From positions 1 through 5,771 of the forward strand of contig JBCCFC010000919.1 of the NCBI GenBank assembly GCA_039029935.1: a DNA stretch of 5,771 nt, written 5' to 3'. Shown piece by piece: positions 1 through 5,771 of the stretch. The translations under genes and the position numbers were made by a program. The notes beneath the pieces are model-generated. The model had not been told where the DNA came from. It ran no database searches and saw only the letters and a program-made list of their open reading frames with translations. Source of the DNA: G039029935 sp039029935 (GTDB lineage: Bacteria; Chloroflexota; Anaerolineae; Caldilineales; Caldilineaceae). The number at the start of each line of letters is the position of its first letter. The first letter of the stretch is position 1.

Positions 1-74
1 ACGGCCGGTAGATCTACGCAGTGCATGCGTTGGGTCGTGATCCTGACTGCATACATAAAGACCCATTCGGGGTT
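1..74. other. Left edge, no recognisable feature
   Basis: No credible gene or RNA is seen here. There is a 10-base palindrome (GTAGATCTAC, 9-18), too short to interpret. A plus-strand open frame crosses this stretch but runs on through the hairpins and is not protein-like. Confidence 0.5.
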
Positions 75-158
75 CACCACTTACCGCAGATATGGGGGAA
101 CCGTAGATGAAGACAACAATTATCTGCGGTTCCTCCGTATCTGCGGTGTAAAGTGGTG
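75..158. repeat. Long imperfect hairpin H1 (arms 75-108 and 122-158)
   Basis: The left arm (34 bases, beginning CACCACTTACCGCAGATA) and right arm (37 bases, ending CTGCGGTGTAAAGTGGTG) are complementary at 31 of 34 positions, with one 3-base bulge. The loop is 109-121. The right arm contains ATCTGCGGT twice, 17 bases apart (122-130 and 139-147). Neither strand has a T tract after it, so it does not look like a terminator. It shares its sequence template with the next two hairpins. Confidence 0.85.
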
Positions 159-192
159 TGGACATCCTTGTCCGCAAACATATTGTAAAAAA

Positions 193-257
193 ATCAGTGG
201 TTCCTTGGTATCAGTGGTCAAATATCAAGTTACCAAAGATACCAAGGAACCACTGAT
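193..257 (-). terminator. Perfect 20-bp hairpin H2 with T tract on the minus strand; possible second terminator
   Basis: Arms 193-212 and 238-257 are perfectly complementary over 20 bases (ATCAGTGGTTCCTTGGTATC and its complement). An inner 4-bp stem (215-218 with 232-235) follows a 2x2 internal loop. On the minus strand the stem is followed directly by seven T residues (complement of 187-193). ATCAGTGGT occurs twice, 17 bases apart, as in H1. It lies downstream of both genes, so it may act as a back-up terminator, but it may equally be a dispersed palindromic repeat. Confidence 0.55.
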
Positions 258-267
258 GAAGAAAGAA

Positions 268-331
268 AAAATCCGTATTCTTCCGTATCCGTGTTAAACA
301 AAAAACGCGGATACGGAAGAACACGGATTTT
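268..331 (-). terminator. Hairpin H3 with T-rich tail; likely intrinsic terminator of the minus-strand genes
   Basis: Arms 268-295 and 304-331 pair at 26 of 28 positions around an 8-base loop (296-303). On the minus strand the stem ends in ACGGATTTTTT followed by CTTTCTTC, a T-rich tail. It begins 46 bases past the stop of the AAA/PD-(D/E)XK gene, in the right position and orientation to end its transcript. The arm sequence (ATCCGTATTCTTCCGTATCC) is another version of the H1/H2 template, so the terminator-like element seems to be built from a repeat family. Confidence 0.65.
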
Positions 332-335
332 CTCT

Positions 336-384
336 TAACTATCAACTGTCAACTGTCAACTCTCAACTGTCAACTCTCAACTCT
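336..384. repeat. CAACTGT/CAACTCT heptad array at the 3' end of the AAA/PD-(D/E)XK gene, seven copies
   Basis: Seven 7-base units on the plus strand: TAACTAT, CAACTGT, CAACTGT, CAACTCT, CAACTGT, CAACTCT, CAACTCT. The last units overlap the gene end, and on the minus strand the repeat supplies the final AGT TGA (Ser, stop). The same repeat type and orientation occur at the end of the upstream regulator. Confidence 0.92.
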
Positions 385-2272
385 TCACTTCTTTCCACAG
401 AATACGGTCAAACCCAACACTGACCACTGCATAGCAGCGTAAACGTAAGTCATCCCCATGCTGCTTGACCAACTTCTGATGATATTTATGCAATTGTGTC
501 TCTGCCTCATCCACTTTGGCTTTGATGTTTTTCAACTCCAGCAAATCATCACGCGGCCGTGTCCGCACGTCTTCTTCCTTCAATGCCTTGTAAATGGTTT
601 TCCCTTTGTCCGTTGTGTGGTTTTCCGTGGCTTTGCTCAGTGGAAGCTGTTTGAACTCAAGCAAGATGTCGTACAATTCATATTGACGCATCCCCGGACG
701 CACCAACATCAACAGGTCGCCAAAACTGCGCTCCATCTGCGCTTCGGAATACATCAGATACAAATCAGTGTGATAGAGCAGCATCATAAAGATGGTCTTG
801 AGTGTACCCTCGTTGAAATCCTTGACTTCACGCCCTGTATAAAGCCGCAGCAGATGCTCTTGCGCAAAGAGACAGAGTCGCTCGATGTCGCCTGTGGCGA
901 AGAGTTCATCTGCTGCCGTCATGCCTGCTTCCACCTTGCTGGTGTCACTCTCGACACGTTGCGTTAATACCCGCTCGCTGTAGAGCTTTTGGATGACCAA
1001 GTTGGGAATCTTTAAAAGATACTGAGCATGTTTGGTGTCGCCTGCGCTGGTCAACGCCCCCAAATAGCAGAGGAGGAGGGCAAGGCGTTCACTTTGCAGA
1101 TTGGGGTTGAGCAGGTCTTTGACACCAAACTTGGTGCGTAGCGTCCGCACAGTAATGGTTTTATCCTGTGCAAAGGCATCGTCTAATAAGGGTGCGCCAT
1201 GTTCATAACCCGCAATGTGGAATAGCTTGTGATCATCAGGTGTTAAATTTTCATCCAATAACTGTTTTGGGTAGTAGCCCCTTGCTTGAAACTCTTTGAG
1301 AAAATAAAAGGCCAAAGTAGGGTTATAGACTTTGGGTAGGTTTGCCATATCAAGGCCATAAAAATCCTCAATAAAGAGCGAGCCGTTGTAATAGTTCTCC
1401 ATCAACGTCATCATACGCCCCAACTCGGCCTCTCTGTCGGTGATGCGCTGGCGGACTTGCGGACTATCTAACAATTGCTCGGCCAAGGTTTGTAACTCCG
1501 CCTGTGTAAAGCCACAAAGCTCATTTAACTCATTGCGCCACGAGATATTCTGAAAGGTGTTGGCCCCACTGGTGACATCGCTCAACACAATCGGCGACAC
1601 CCCTGTCATAAACACACGGTCCAAGCCATCACCTGACCCCGCTGCCTTCAAGTTCTTAAACAGCGTCTTGAACAGCCCCTCACCCTTGACCAAATCAATA
1701 TAACGCTTTCGTTGCGCCTCGGTCTCTTGCATGGATTTCTGTTTGGGAACCATCAGCACTTCGTTGGCAAAGTTATCGTACTCGTCGATAAAGAGATAGA
1801 GTTGATGACCAGACATCTTCACCGCCGAGACCAACGCATCAAATGAACTGAAGGCATTGTCTGGGTAAAATTCAATATTTTTCTTGAGTAAATGTTGGTA
1901 TTTCTCATCGAACTGCATCATTCTTCTATGCATATGGTCGCGCAGCGAACGTTGAATATCTTCAATTGTGCCGCTGACCTCTATCGTGGAAAAATCCCAG
2001 CGCATCACCATATAGCTGTTGTGCAGCGGCGTCGGCTCCTGCCCAATCACCAAATGTCCAAACAGCCGTTCAAAGGCATCTGCCTGCGCAATATCATAAT
2101 AATGCATCAACGTCGACAGCCACAGGCTCTTGCCAAAGCGACGCGGGCGCATAAACAGCAACTCGTTTCCCCACTCCTCGACAAACCGAATGTGGTGTGT
2201 CCGGTCGATGTATAGATACCCATTGTCAATGAGTTGTTCAAAATCTCGTCGTCCATACGGAAATTTAATCAT
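377..2272 (-). CDS. AAA-ATPase-like protein with C-terminal PD-(D/E)XK nuclease-like domain (PF09820 + PF08011 type)
   Basis: This 631-residue protein has the family's signature opening: FEQLIDNGYLYIDRT (11-25), then the P-loop-like RPRRFGKSL (42-50; K48, S49). Walker B is LYLFIDEYDN (158-167), and a conserved sensor-like MTGVSP lies at 222-227. The C-terminal third carries a PD-(D/E)XK core: SFGDLLMLV (516-524, D519), LLEFKQL (537-543, E539 and K541), and DEAETQLHKY (588-597, Q593) after a rather long 40-plus-residue spacer. The end VVSVGFDRILW fits the usual last strand. ATP binding and nuclease activity are plausible from the motifs, but the biological role of this often multi-copy family is not established. 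The ATG at 2270-2272 was chosen because AAGGAG lies four bases upstream and family similarity begins at MIKFPYGRRDFEQL. The frame is open further, to a TTG at 2399-2401, but that extension is repeat-encoded. The gene is 125 bp downstream of the regulator, on the same strand. Confidence 0.9.
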   Translation of the reverse strand: MIKFPYGRRDFEQLIDNGYLYIDRTHHIRFVEEWGNELLFMRPRRFGKSLWLSTLMHYYDIAQADAFERLFGHLVIGQEPTPLHNSYMVMRWDFSTIEVSGTIEDIQRSLRDHMHRRMMQFDEKYQHLLKKNIEFYPDNAFSSFDALVSAVKMSGHQLYLFIDEYDNFANEVLMVPKQKSMQETEAQRKRYIDLVKGEGLFKTLFKNLKAAGSGDGLDRVFMTGVSPIVLSDVTSGANTFQNISWRNELNELCGFTQAELQTLAEQLLDSPQVRQRITDREAELGRMMTLMENYYNGSLFIEDFYGLDMANLPKVYNPTLAFYFLKEFQARGYYPKQLLDENLTPDDHKLFHIAGYEHGAPLLDDAFAQDKTITVRTLRTKFGVKDLLNPNLQSERLALLLCYLGALTSAGDTKHAQYLLKIPNLVIQKLYSERVLTQRVESDTSKVEAGMTAADELFATGDIERLCLFAQEHLLRLYTGREVKDFNEGTLKTIFMMLLYHTDLYLMYSEAQMERSFGDLLMLVRPGMRQYELYDILLEFKQLPLSKATENHTTDKGKTIYKALKEEDVRTRPRDDLLELKNIKAKVDEAETQLHKYHQKLVKQHGDDLRLRCYAVVSVGFDRILWKEVKS

Positions 2273-2276
2273 GCTT

Positions 2277-2282
2277 CTCCTT
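2277..2282 (-). promoter_or_regulatory. Ribosome binding site that fixes the ATG start at 2272
   Basis: AAGGAG on the minus strand ends four bases before the ATG at 2270-2272. It is a near-complete Shine-Dalgarno sequence and favours this start over the upstream TTG at 2399-2401, whose own upstream sequence is only heptad repeat. Confidence 0.75.
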
Positions 2283-2287
2283 AAACA

Positions 2288-2329
2288 GGTTGCAGGTTGC
2301 AAGGTGCAGGTTGCAAGGTGCAGGTTTAC
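2288..2329. repeat. GGTTGCA-type heptad array, six copies, in the leader of the AAA/PD-(D/E)XK gene
   Basis: Six consecutive 7-base units on the plus strand: GGTTGCA, GGTTGCA, AGGTGCA, GGTTGCA, AGGTGCA, GGTTTAC. The alternation of two variants also gives a perfect 14-base repeat (GTTGCAAGGTGCAG, twice). The array lies between the candidate promoter and the ribosome binding site, so it would be transcribed as leader RNA. It resembles the short tandemly repeated repetitive (STRR) heptamers known from cyanobacteria, but no specific family match can be claimed. Confidence 0.9.
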
Positions 2330-2353
2330 AGAATGCCTGATGTCCTTTGCATG

Positions 2354-2382
2354 AGTATAGCACAAATGGACCGTGTTGAACA
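2354..2382 (-). promoter_or_regulatory. Candidate extended -10 promoter for the AAA/PD-(D/E)XK gene
   Basis: On the minus strand the gap between the two genes contains TGCTATACT: the -10 hexamer TATACT at 2354-2359 with an extended TG at 2361-2362. A weak -35 match, TGTTCA (2377-2382), lies 17 bases upstream. Transcription would start near 2347 and give a leader of about 75 bases. This suggests that the downstream gene can be transcribed independently of the regulator, although read-through is also possible. It is a pattern match only. Confidence 0.5.
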
Positions 2383-2384
2383 GC

Positions 2385-2405
2385 GAACTGTCAACTGTCA
2401 ACTCT
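2385..2405. repeat. CAACTGT-type heptad array at the regulator's stop codon, three copies
   Basis: Units on the plus strand are GAACTGT, CAACTGT and CAACTCT, with a degraded fourth (CCACTGC) running into the coding sequence. On the minus strand the array provides the last Ser codon and stop, AGT TGA, of the regulator. Positions 2386-2406 are identical to 344-364 in the array at the end of the other gene. Confidence 0.88.
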
Positions 2406-5400
2406 CCACTGCCTCCACAATCATCCGATTCACCACTACATCCTCCAAAAACGAACGGCGCAACACCCTATCCTCAATCCCATCAGCCCATGACCGTAGC
2501 TCACCATAACTGCTTTGCAGAATATCGCTTGCTCGCCCATCACCCATCGCTGTCAACACTTGATAACACACCCCATGTGGGCGAAAGTAGCCCAGCGCAT
2601 ATTCAAGGGAACTGGGAAATTCATGGGCATCGGGTGTGCGTGCGAGTAGGGGCAGGAGCCAGTCTACATGGGGCAGTGCAGCGTCGAGCTGCCCTTGGGC
2701 ATAGGCGACCTCGGCCAACGCCGTCACATAAAACTCTTTGGCGGCATCCTGGACCTCCTTGGATGCGTCATACGCTTTGTCAAATCGCTGTTGTGCTTTG
2801 TGTAAGTCGCCATAGGCCAACCATGTATGCCCTTGACAGATATTGGCGAAGGCTTGAAGACTCGTGATGCGCTCTGGGGCCACGGTTTGTGCTTCTTGGA
2901 TGAGAGTCAGTGCAGCTTGAGGATTGCCATCTAGTGTCTCTAACAGACTAAAATGATGCAAGGTCAGATAATGAAGATAGATATTTTCCTTGATAAATTG
3001 TTTTGCCAAAACCGACTGATGGATGTCACGTGCTTTTGCATATTGCCCCAGCCGCGTATATTCATTACTGAGACTAAGTGTCGACGTCGTTCCTTCCATC
3101 GGATTACCCAAATCCTTGCTTATGGCAATGGCTTGCTGTTGATAGGCAATGCGCTGCTCATGTTTGTTGACATTGGTCGTCACGGCCAGCCCCGTCATAC
3201 ACGATGCCTCGGTATCGCGACGACCAATTTGTTGACTTAGAGAGAGAGCTTCCTCAATCAATGTCTTCTTTTTGGATTTTTCATGACAATGCGAAAATAG
3301 ACGCAGTACGTGTGCCATCTCCCAGAGATTCCCATCTTGTCGATAGTGGTGCAGCGCACGTTCGGCCTCTTGGATGGCCTCCGTGTGATTATTCTCGTGG
3401 AGCGCATGACGCATTAAAAAGAAGTGGTATTTCCCCTGTAACGAACGCGTTTGATTTATCTGATGATGCTGGCGCACAAGATAGGTGCGTGACTCTTGGA
3501 TATTGCCTGTGGCGCGCAAGAGGAATGCAAATGCAAGGTGATAGCGCATGGCGAGATTGGCAGAAACCGAGTCGAGATGGAGCGTGTCCCACGACTGTAT
3601 GGCCTCAGCCTGTTCATGGGCGTCGGCGTATTGATTGAGCCAAATGCGTGTTTCCAATTCCACAACTGCCACATGAAAACGCAGCGATTGCATGGCGATG
3701 CTATCCTCCGTTACGGCCAAGGCATTTTGGGATGCAGTACAAAGGTCATGCAATGGCCGGCAATAGGCAAAAACTTCTGTGGCAAGACCACAACGGATGT
3801 AAAACTGCGCCAACCCATCCAGACTCGATTGCAGCAGTGCAACGTGCCCATAGACGACGGCTTGTTGCCAGGCCAGATGGATATGGTCCTGCTCACGACG
3901 TAGTGTCATCAATGCCTCTTTGGCCTCACGTCGATCAAGGCGCGGTGCATGATCAGCGAGAAAGGTTAAATAGTAGGCGATGTATTTTTCCCAGAATGCT
4001 TTTTCTTGTTCCGTATCCTTCGCTGTCGCTGTCTGCCATTTACCCTGCCATTTACCCTGCCAATTTCCCTGACACTTCTCCTGTAAAAAGGCACGTGTCA
4101 GTGGATGAAATTCATAGCGTCCCGCTGTCTGGATATGAATGAGCGATGTATCGGTCAACCGCTTGAGGTCAAACATCGTCACCCCAACAACGGACTGCGC
4201 CGCATCCAGATCAAAAGAGGCCACAAAATTGGACAACAACATCAACGGTTGCTGGTCCCTGGGGGAGAGCATTCGCCACGCCTGATCAAAAAATGCCTCT
4301 AACGAATGATACTGTTGCGCATCATGCATATCTGGCAGATACGATGCAGGTGTGTGTGTTGCCTCTTGGGTCAGCAGTCGATTATATTTTTGGAGTTGGC
4401 GCACAATTTGGTCGAGTGGAAAGTGTTCTGTCCATGTGGCAACCAAGGTCAGTGCCAGCGGCAACCCGCCCGTAAGATGGCAGAGTTGAATGATGTCGCC
4501 AAAATCACCTTCATGGATGGTGAGGTGTGCGTTATAGCGTCGTGCATACATCAAAAAAAGCTGAATAGAAGCATAGGCGTGTGTCTGTGTAAACTCGAGT
4601 GGCGCAGTTGTGCTGGTGTACATGGTCGGTGTCGCAAACAGGACATCCGCCACATCCATCTGCGTGGGGATGGGTAGCGGATTGATTTGGACCGCTGTCT
4701 CACCCATAATTTGTAAGCGTACACGTGAGGTCACCAAGAACGTACAGGTGGGGGCTTGCTGTGCCAACTCCGTGAGCAACAACCGCGCACCCAGCACATG
4801 CTCAAAATTATCAAGAATCAAGAGCAAAGTGCGCTCACGCAGATAGGTAACAACTTGTGTCCAAACCTCGTTGCTATTGCCTTGGGATAATTGCAGTGTG
4901 CGCGCAATGGCACTGACAAATCGCTGTGTGTCTTGAGCAGCCTGCCCCTCTTGGGAACCCTCTGAGGGTGTCTCTTCTATCTCTGGAATCGCCTCTACGC
5001 CAGCCAAGGGGACAAAGCCAACACCATGAGGGAACTCATCAGGGAAATCGCTCATTAAATCGTCTGGCACAAACATCTGTCCAACGGTGAGCGCAATGTG
5101 GCTCTTGCCGACACCACCCATGCCCATCAATGTAATCAGCCGATGGGCGGGGTCCTGAAGATAGGACACAATCAGATTCAGGGTCTCTCGGTGCCCAATC
5201 AATGGAACCAGTGGGGCTGGACTATTGATGAAGGCCCGTGCAGGGCTGTCCTGTGGGTGAGTGTCCTGTGGGTGAGTGTCCTGTGGGTGAGTGTCCTGTG
5301 TCGGTTGTGGAGTTTGTTGCACCCTTTCTTGCTGCGTTGACAAACGTTGTGTAGGTTGATTGACTGTCTGCGCACGCTCCTGTGTATGGATTCCCTGTCT

Positions 5401-5771
5401 ATGAATTCCCTGTGTGATGATGGCGGTGTTATCCAAATCATGGTCAATATCATGGTCAATTTGTATAGGGTATTCATCGAGACCCCTCAAGTCTTCATCC
5501 GCACGAATGCGCGCAATCAACGCCTCGGTCTTGGCACTCGGCTCCACATCCAACTCTTCACGCAACACCGCTTGCAAGGTCGCATACTGTTCCAACGCCG
5601 CCCAGCGGTGTCCATCTTTATAGAGCAACTGCATTTTGAGCTGATATGCCCCTTCGTGCCAAGGAGCCAAGGTCAACAGCCGTTCGATGTCCGCATATGC
5701 CTGTGGATGATTGCCTGTTGTCATCTCCGCTTGGGTCAGATGATAGAGCAGATGGGCCACCTTTGTGCGCA
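2398..5771 (-). CDS. BTAD / NB-ARC-type ATPase / TPR regulator (SARP-AfsR/STAND-like), 5' end outside window
   Basis: The frame is open to the right edge, so the true start and probably an N-terminal winged-helix DNA-binding domain lie outside. Residue 1 here is the codon at 5758-5760 (GTG), which is unlikely to be the start because coding continues upstream. Residues 1-87 match the C-terminal half of a BTAD domain (LAPWHEGAY, LREELDVEPS). Residues about 96-180 form a Q/T/H/D-rich linker with in-frame repeats. The NTPase follows: Walker A GMGGVGKS (213-220, K219), Walker B LLLILDNFE (312-320), sensor-like LVTSR (342-346), GLPLAL (432-437), and a winged-helix end with FHPLTRAF (551-558). An acidic insertion (about 256-278) sits between Walker A and Walker B. 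Residues about 590-1100 are TPR-like helical pairs, ending in FLEDVVVNRMIVEAVES. In this family ATP and ligand sensing control a transcriptional activator; the target is unknown. The last two codons and stop lie at a heptad repeat. Confidence 0.92.
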   Translation of the reverse strand, partial: RTKVAHLLYHLTQAEMTTGNHPQAYADIERLLTLAPWHEGAYQLKMQLLYKDGHRWAALEQYATLQAVLREELDVEPSAKTEALIARIRADEDLRGLDEYPIQIDHDIDHDLDNTAIITQGIHRQGIHTQERAQTVNQPTQRLSTQQERVQQTPQPTQDTHPQDTHPQDTHPQDSPARAFINSPAPLVPLIGHRETLNLIVSYLQDPAHRLITLMGMGGVGKSHIALTVGQMFVPDDLMSDFPDEFPHGVGFVPLAGVEAIPEIEETPSEGSQEGQAAQDTQRFVSAIARTLQLSQGNSNEVWTQVVTYLRERTLLLILDNFEHVLGARLLLTELAQQAPTCTFLVTSRVRLQIMGETAVQINPLPIPTQMDVADVLFATPTMYTSTTAPLEFTQTHAYASIQLFLMYARRYNAHLTIHEGDFGDIIQLCHLTGGLPLALTLVATWTEHFPLDQIVRQLQKYNRLLTQEATHTPASYLPDMHDAQQYHSLEAFFDQAWRMLSPRDQQPLMLLSNFVASFDLDAAQSVVGVTMFDLKRLTDTSLIHIQTAGRYEFHPLTRAFLQEKCQGNWQGKWQGKWQTATAKDTEQEKAFWEKYIAYYLTFLADHAPRLDRREAKEALMTLRREQDHIHLAWQQAVVYGHVALLQSSLDGLAQFYIRCGLATEVFAYCRPLHDLCTASQNALAVTEDSIAMQSLRFHVAVVELETRIWLNQYADAHEQAEAIQSWDTLHLDSVSANLAMRYHLAFAFLLRATGNIQESRTYLVRQHHQINQTRSLQGKYHFFLMRHALHENNHTEAIQEAERALHHYRQDGNLWEMAHVLRLFSHCHEKSKKKTLIEEALSLSQQIGRRDTEASCMTGLAVTTNVNKHEQRIAYQQQAIAISKDLGNPMEGTTSTLSLSNEYTRLGQYAKARDIHQSVLAKQFIKENIYLHYLTLHHFSLLETLDGNPQAALTLIQEAQTVAPERITSLQAFANICQGHTWLAYGDLHKAQQRFDKAYDASKEVQDAAKEFYVTALAEVAYAQGQLDAALPHVDWLLPLLARTPDAHEFPSSLEYALGYFRPHGVCYQVLTAMGDGRASDILQSSYGELRSWADGIEDRVLRRSFLEDVVVNRMIVEAVES
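4034..4069. repeat. 12-bp tandem repeat, three copies, coding for QGKW/QGNW at the NTPase-TPR boundary
   Basis: TGCCATTTACCC occurs at 4034-4045 and 4046-4057, with a variant TGCCAATTTCCC at 4058-4069. On the minus strand this encodes QGNW-QGKW-QGKW (residues 564-575), immediately after the winged-helix end of the NTPase module and before the TPR-like region. It probably lengthens an interdomain linker. Confidence 0.9.
5247..5300. repeat. 15-bp tandem repeat, 3.6 copies, coding for DTHPQ repeats in the regulator linker
   Basis: TGTCCTGTGGGTGAG is repeated exactly at 5247-5261, 5262-5276 and 5277-5291, with a partial copy to 5300. Read on the minus strand it gives consecutive THPQD units (residues 157-171) between the BTAD domain and the NTPase. 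The copies are identical in DNA, which points to recent in-frame duplication. Confidence 0.93.
5385..5460. repeat. Two further short in-frame duplications in the regulator linker
   Basis: A 15-base unit is duplicated with two differences (TATGGATTCCCTGTC at 5385-5399 and TATGAATTCCCTGTG at 5400-5414), giving QGIH twice (residues 117-125). A 12-base unit, ATCATGGTCAAT, is repeated exactly at 5437-5448 and 5449-5460, giving IDHD twice (101-108). Both lengths are multiples of three. Confidence 0.85.

Noticed and set aside
160..173. Small hairpin GGACA-TCCT-TGTCC between H1 and H2
   Set aside because: A 5-bp stem is within chance expectation and no T tract follows on either strand.
25..297. Plus-strand open frame of 90 codons across the left end
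   Set aside because: It runs through the arms of the three hairpins, so its peptide is just translated repeat. It has no ribosome binding site and no recognisable domain.
75..331. CRISPR array
   Set aside because: The repeated words are 9-base direct repeats inside long inverted repeats, with no constant repeat-spacer layout and no cas genes.
75..331. Insertion sequence or transposon ends
   Set aside because: No transposase frame lies between the inverted repeats, and loops of 8-25 bases are too short for an element; they are hairpins, not terminal repeats.
458..967. Plus-strand open frame of 169 codons
   Set aside because: It lies entirely antisense to the PD-(D/E)XK part of a gene with clear family motifs, and its translation shows no domain.
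2389..2401. TTGACA hexamers in the heptad array as a -35 box
   Set aside because: On the minus strand the nearer TTGACA (2389-2394) is 29 bases from TATACT, too far for a standard promoter. The hexamer is a by-product of the repeat.
2373..2867. Plus-strand open frame of 164 codons covering the gap and the end of the regulator gene
   Set aside because: It is antisense to the TPR-like region and begins in heptad repeat; no protein signature is visible.
3648..4142. Plus-strand open frame of 164 codons
   Set aside because: It is a shadow of the regulator gene, antisense to the TPR-like region, with low-complexity translation.

Overview
The window holds two long genes, both on the minus strand, plus a gene-free left end of about 375 bases packed with short repeats. 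The organism is most likely a member of the Chloroflexota (Anaerolineae- or Herpetosiphon-like). This is inferred from the large BTAD / NB-ARC-type ATPase / TPR regulator, the AAA-like/PD-(D/E)XK protein beside it, and the abundance of heptanucleotide tandem repeats. No rRNA or other phylogenetic marker is present, so the placement is tentative.

Layout in the direction of transcription (right to left). The first gene (5771-2398) enters from the right edge without its 5' end. It encodes the C-terminal half of a BTAD domain, a Q/T/H-rich linker grown by short in-frame tandem duplications, a STAND/NB-ARC-type NTPase, and a long TPR-like helical region. A 125-bp gap follows. It carries a candidate extended -10 promoter, an array of six GGTTGCA-type heptads that would fall in the 5' leader, and an AAGGAG ribosome binding site. 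The second gene (2272-377) encodes a 631-residue protein with an AAA-ATPase-like N-terminal domain and a C-terminal PD-(D/E)XK nuclease-like domain.

Both genes end inside copies of the same CAACTGT/CAACTCT heptad repeat, which supplies the final Ser codon and TGA stop (AGT TGA) in each case. The two arrays share an exact 21-bp direct repeat, 2042 bp apart, which brackets the second gene with its promoter and leader. Recombination between them would remove that gene cleanly while leaving the regulator's C terminus unchanged.

Beyond the second gene, positions 75-331 contain three consecutive long hairpins built on one sequence template. Each hairpin has its own base changes, mostly matched between its two arms. 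Read on the minus strand, two of them are followed by T-rich tracts and look like tandem intrinsic terminators for the gene pair. Positions 1-74 hold nothing recognisable.

Functionally, the first protein looks like a large signal-responsive STAND regulator. The second belongs to a widespread family of poorly known function. Whether the two work together is not shown by the sequence: the second gene seems to have its own promoter and its bracketing repeats suggest it may be an independent cassette.
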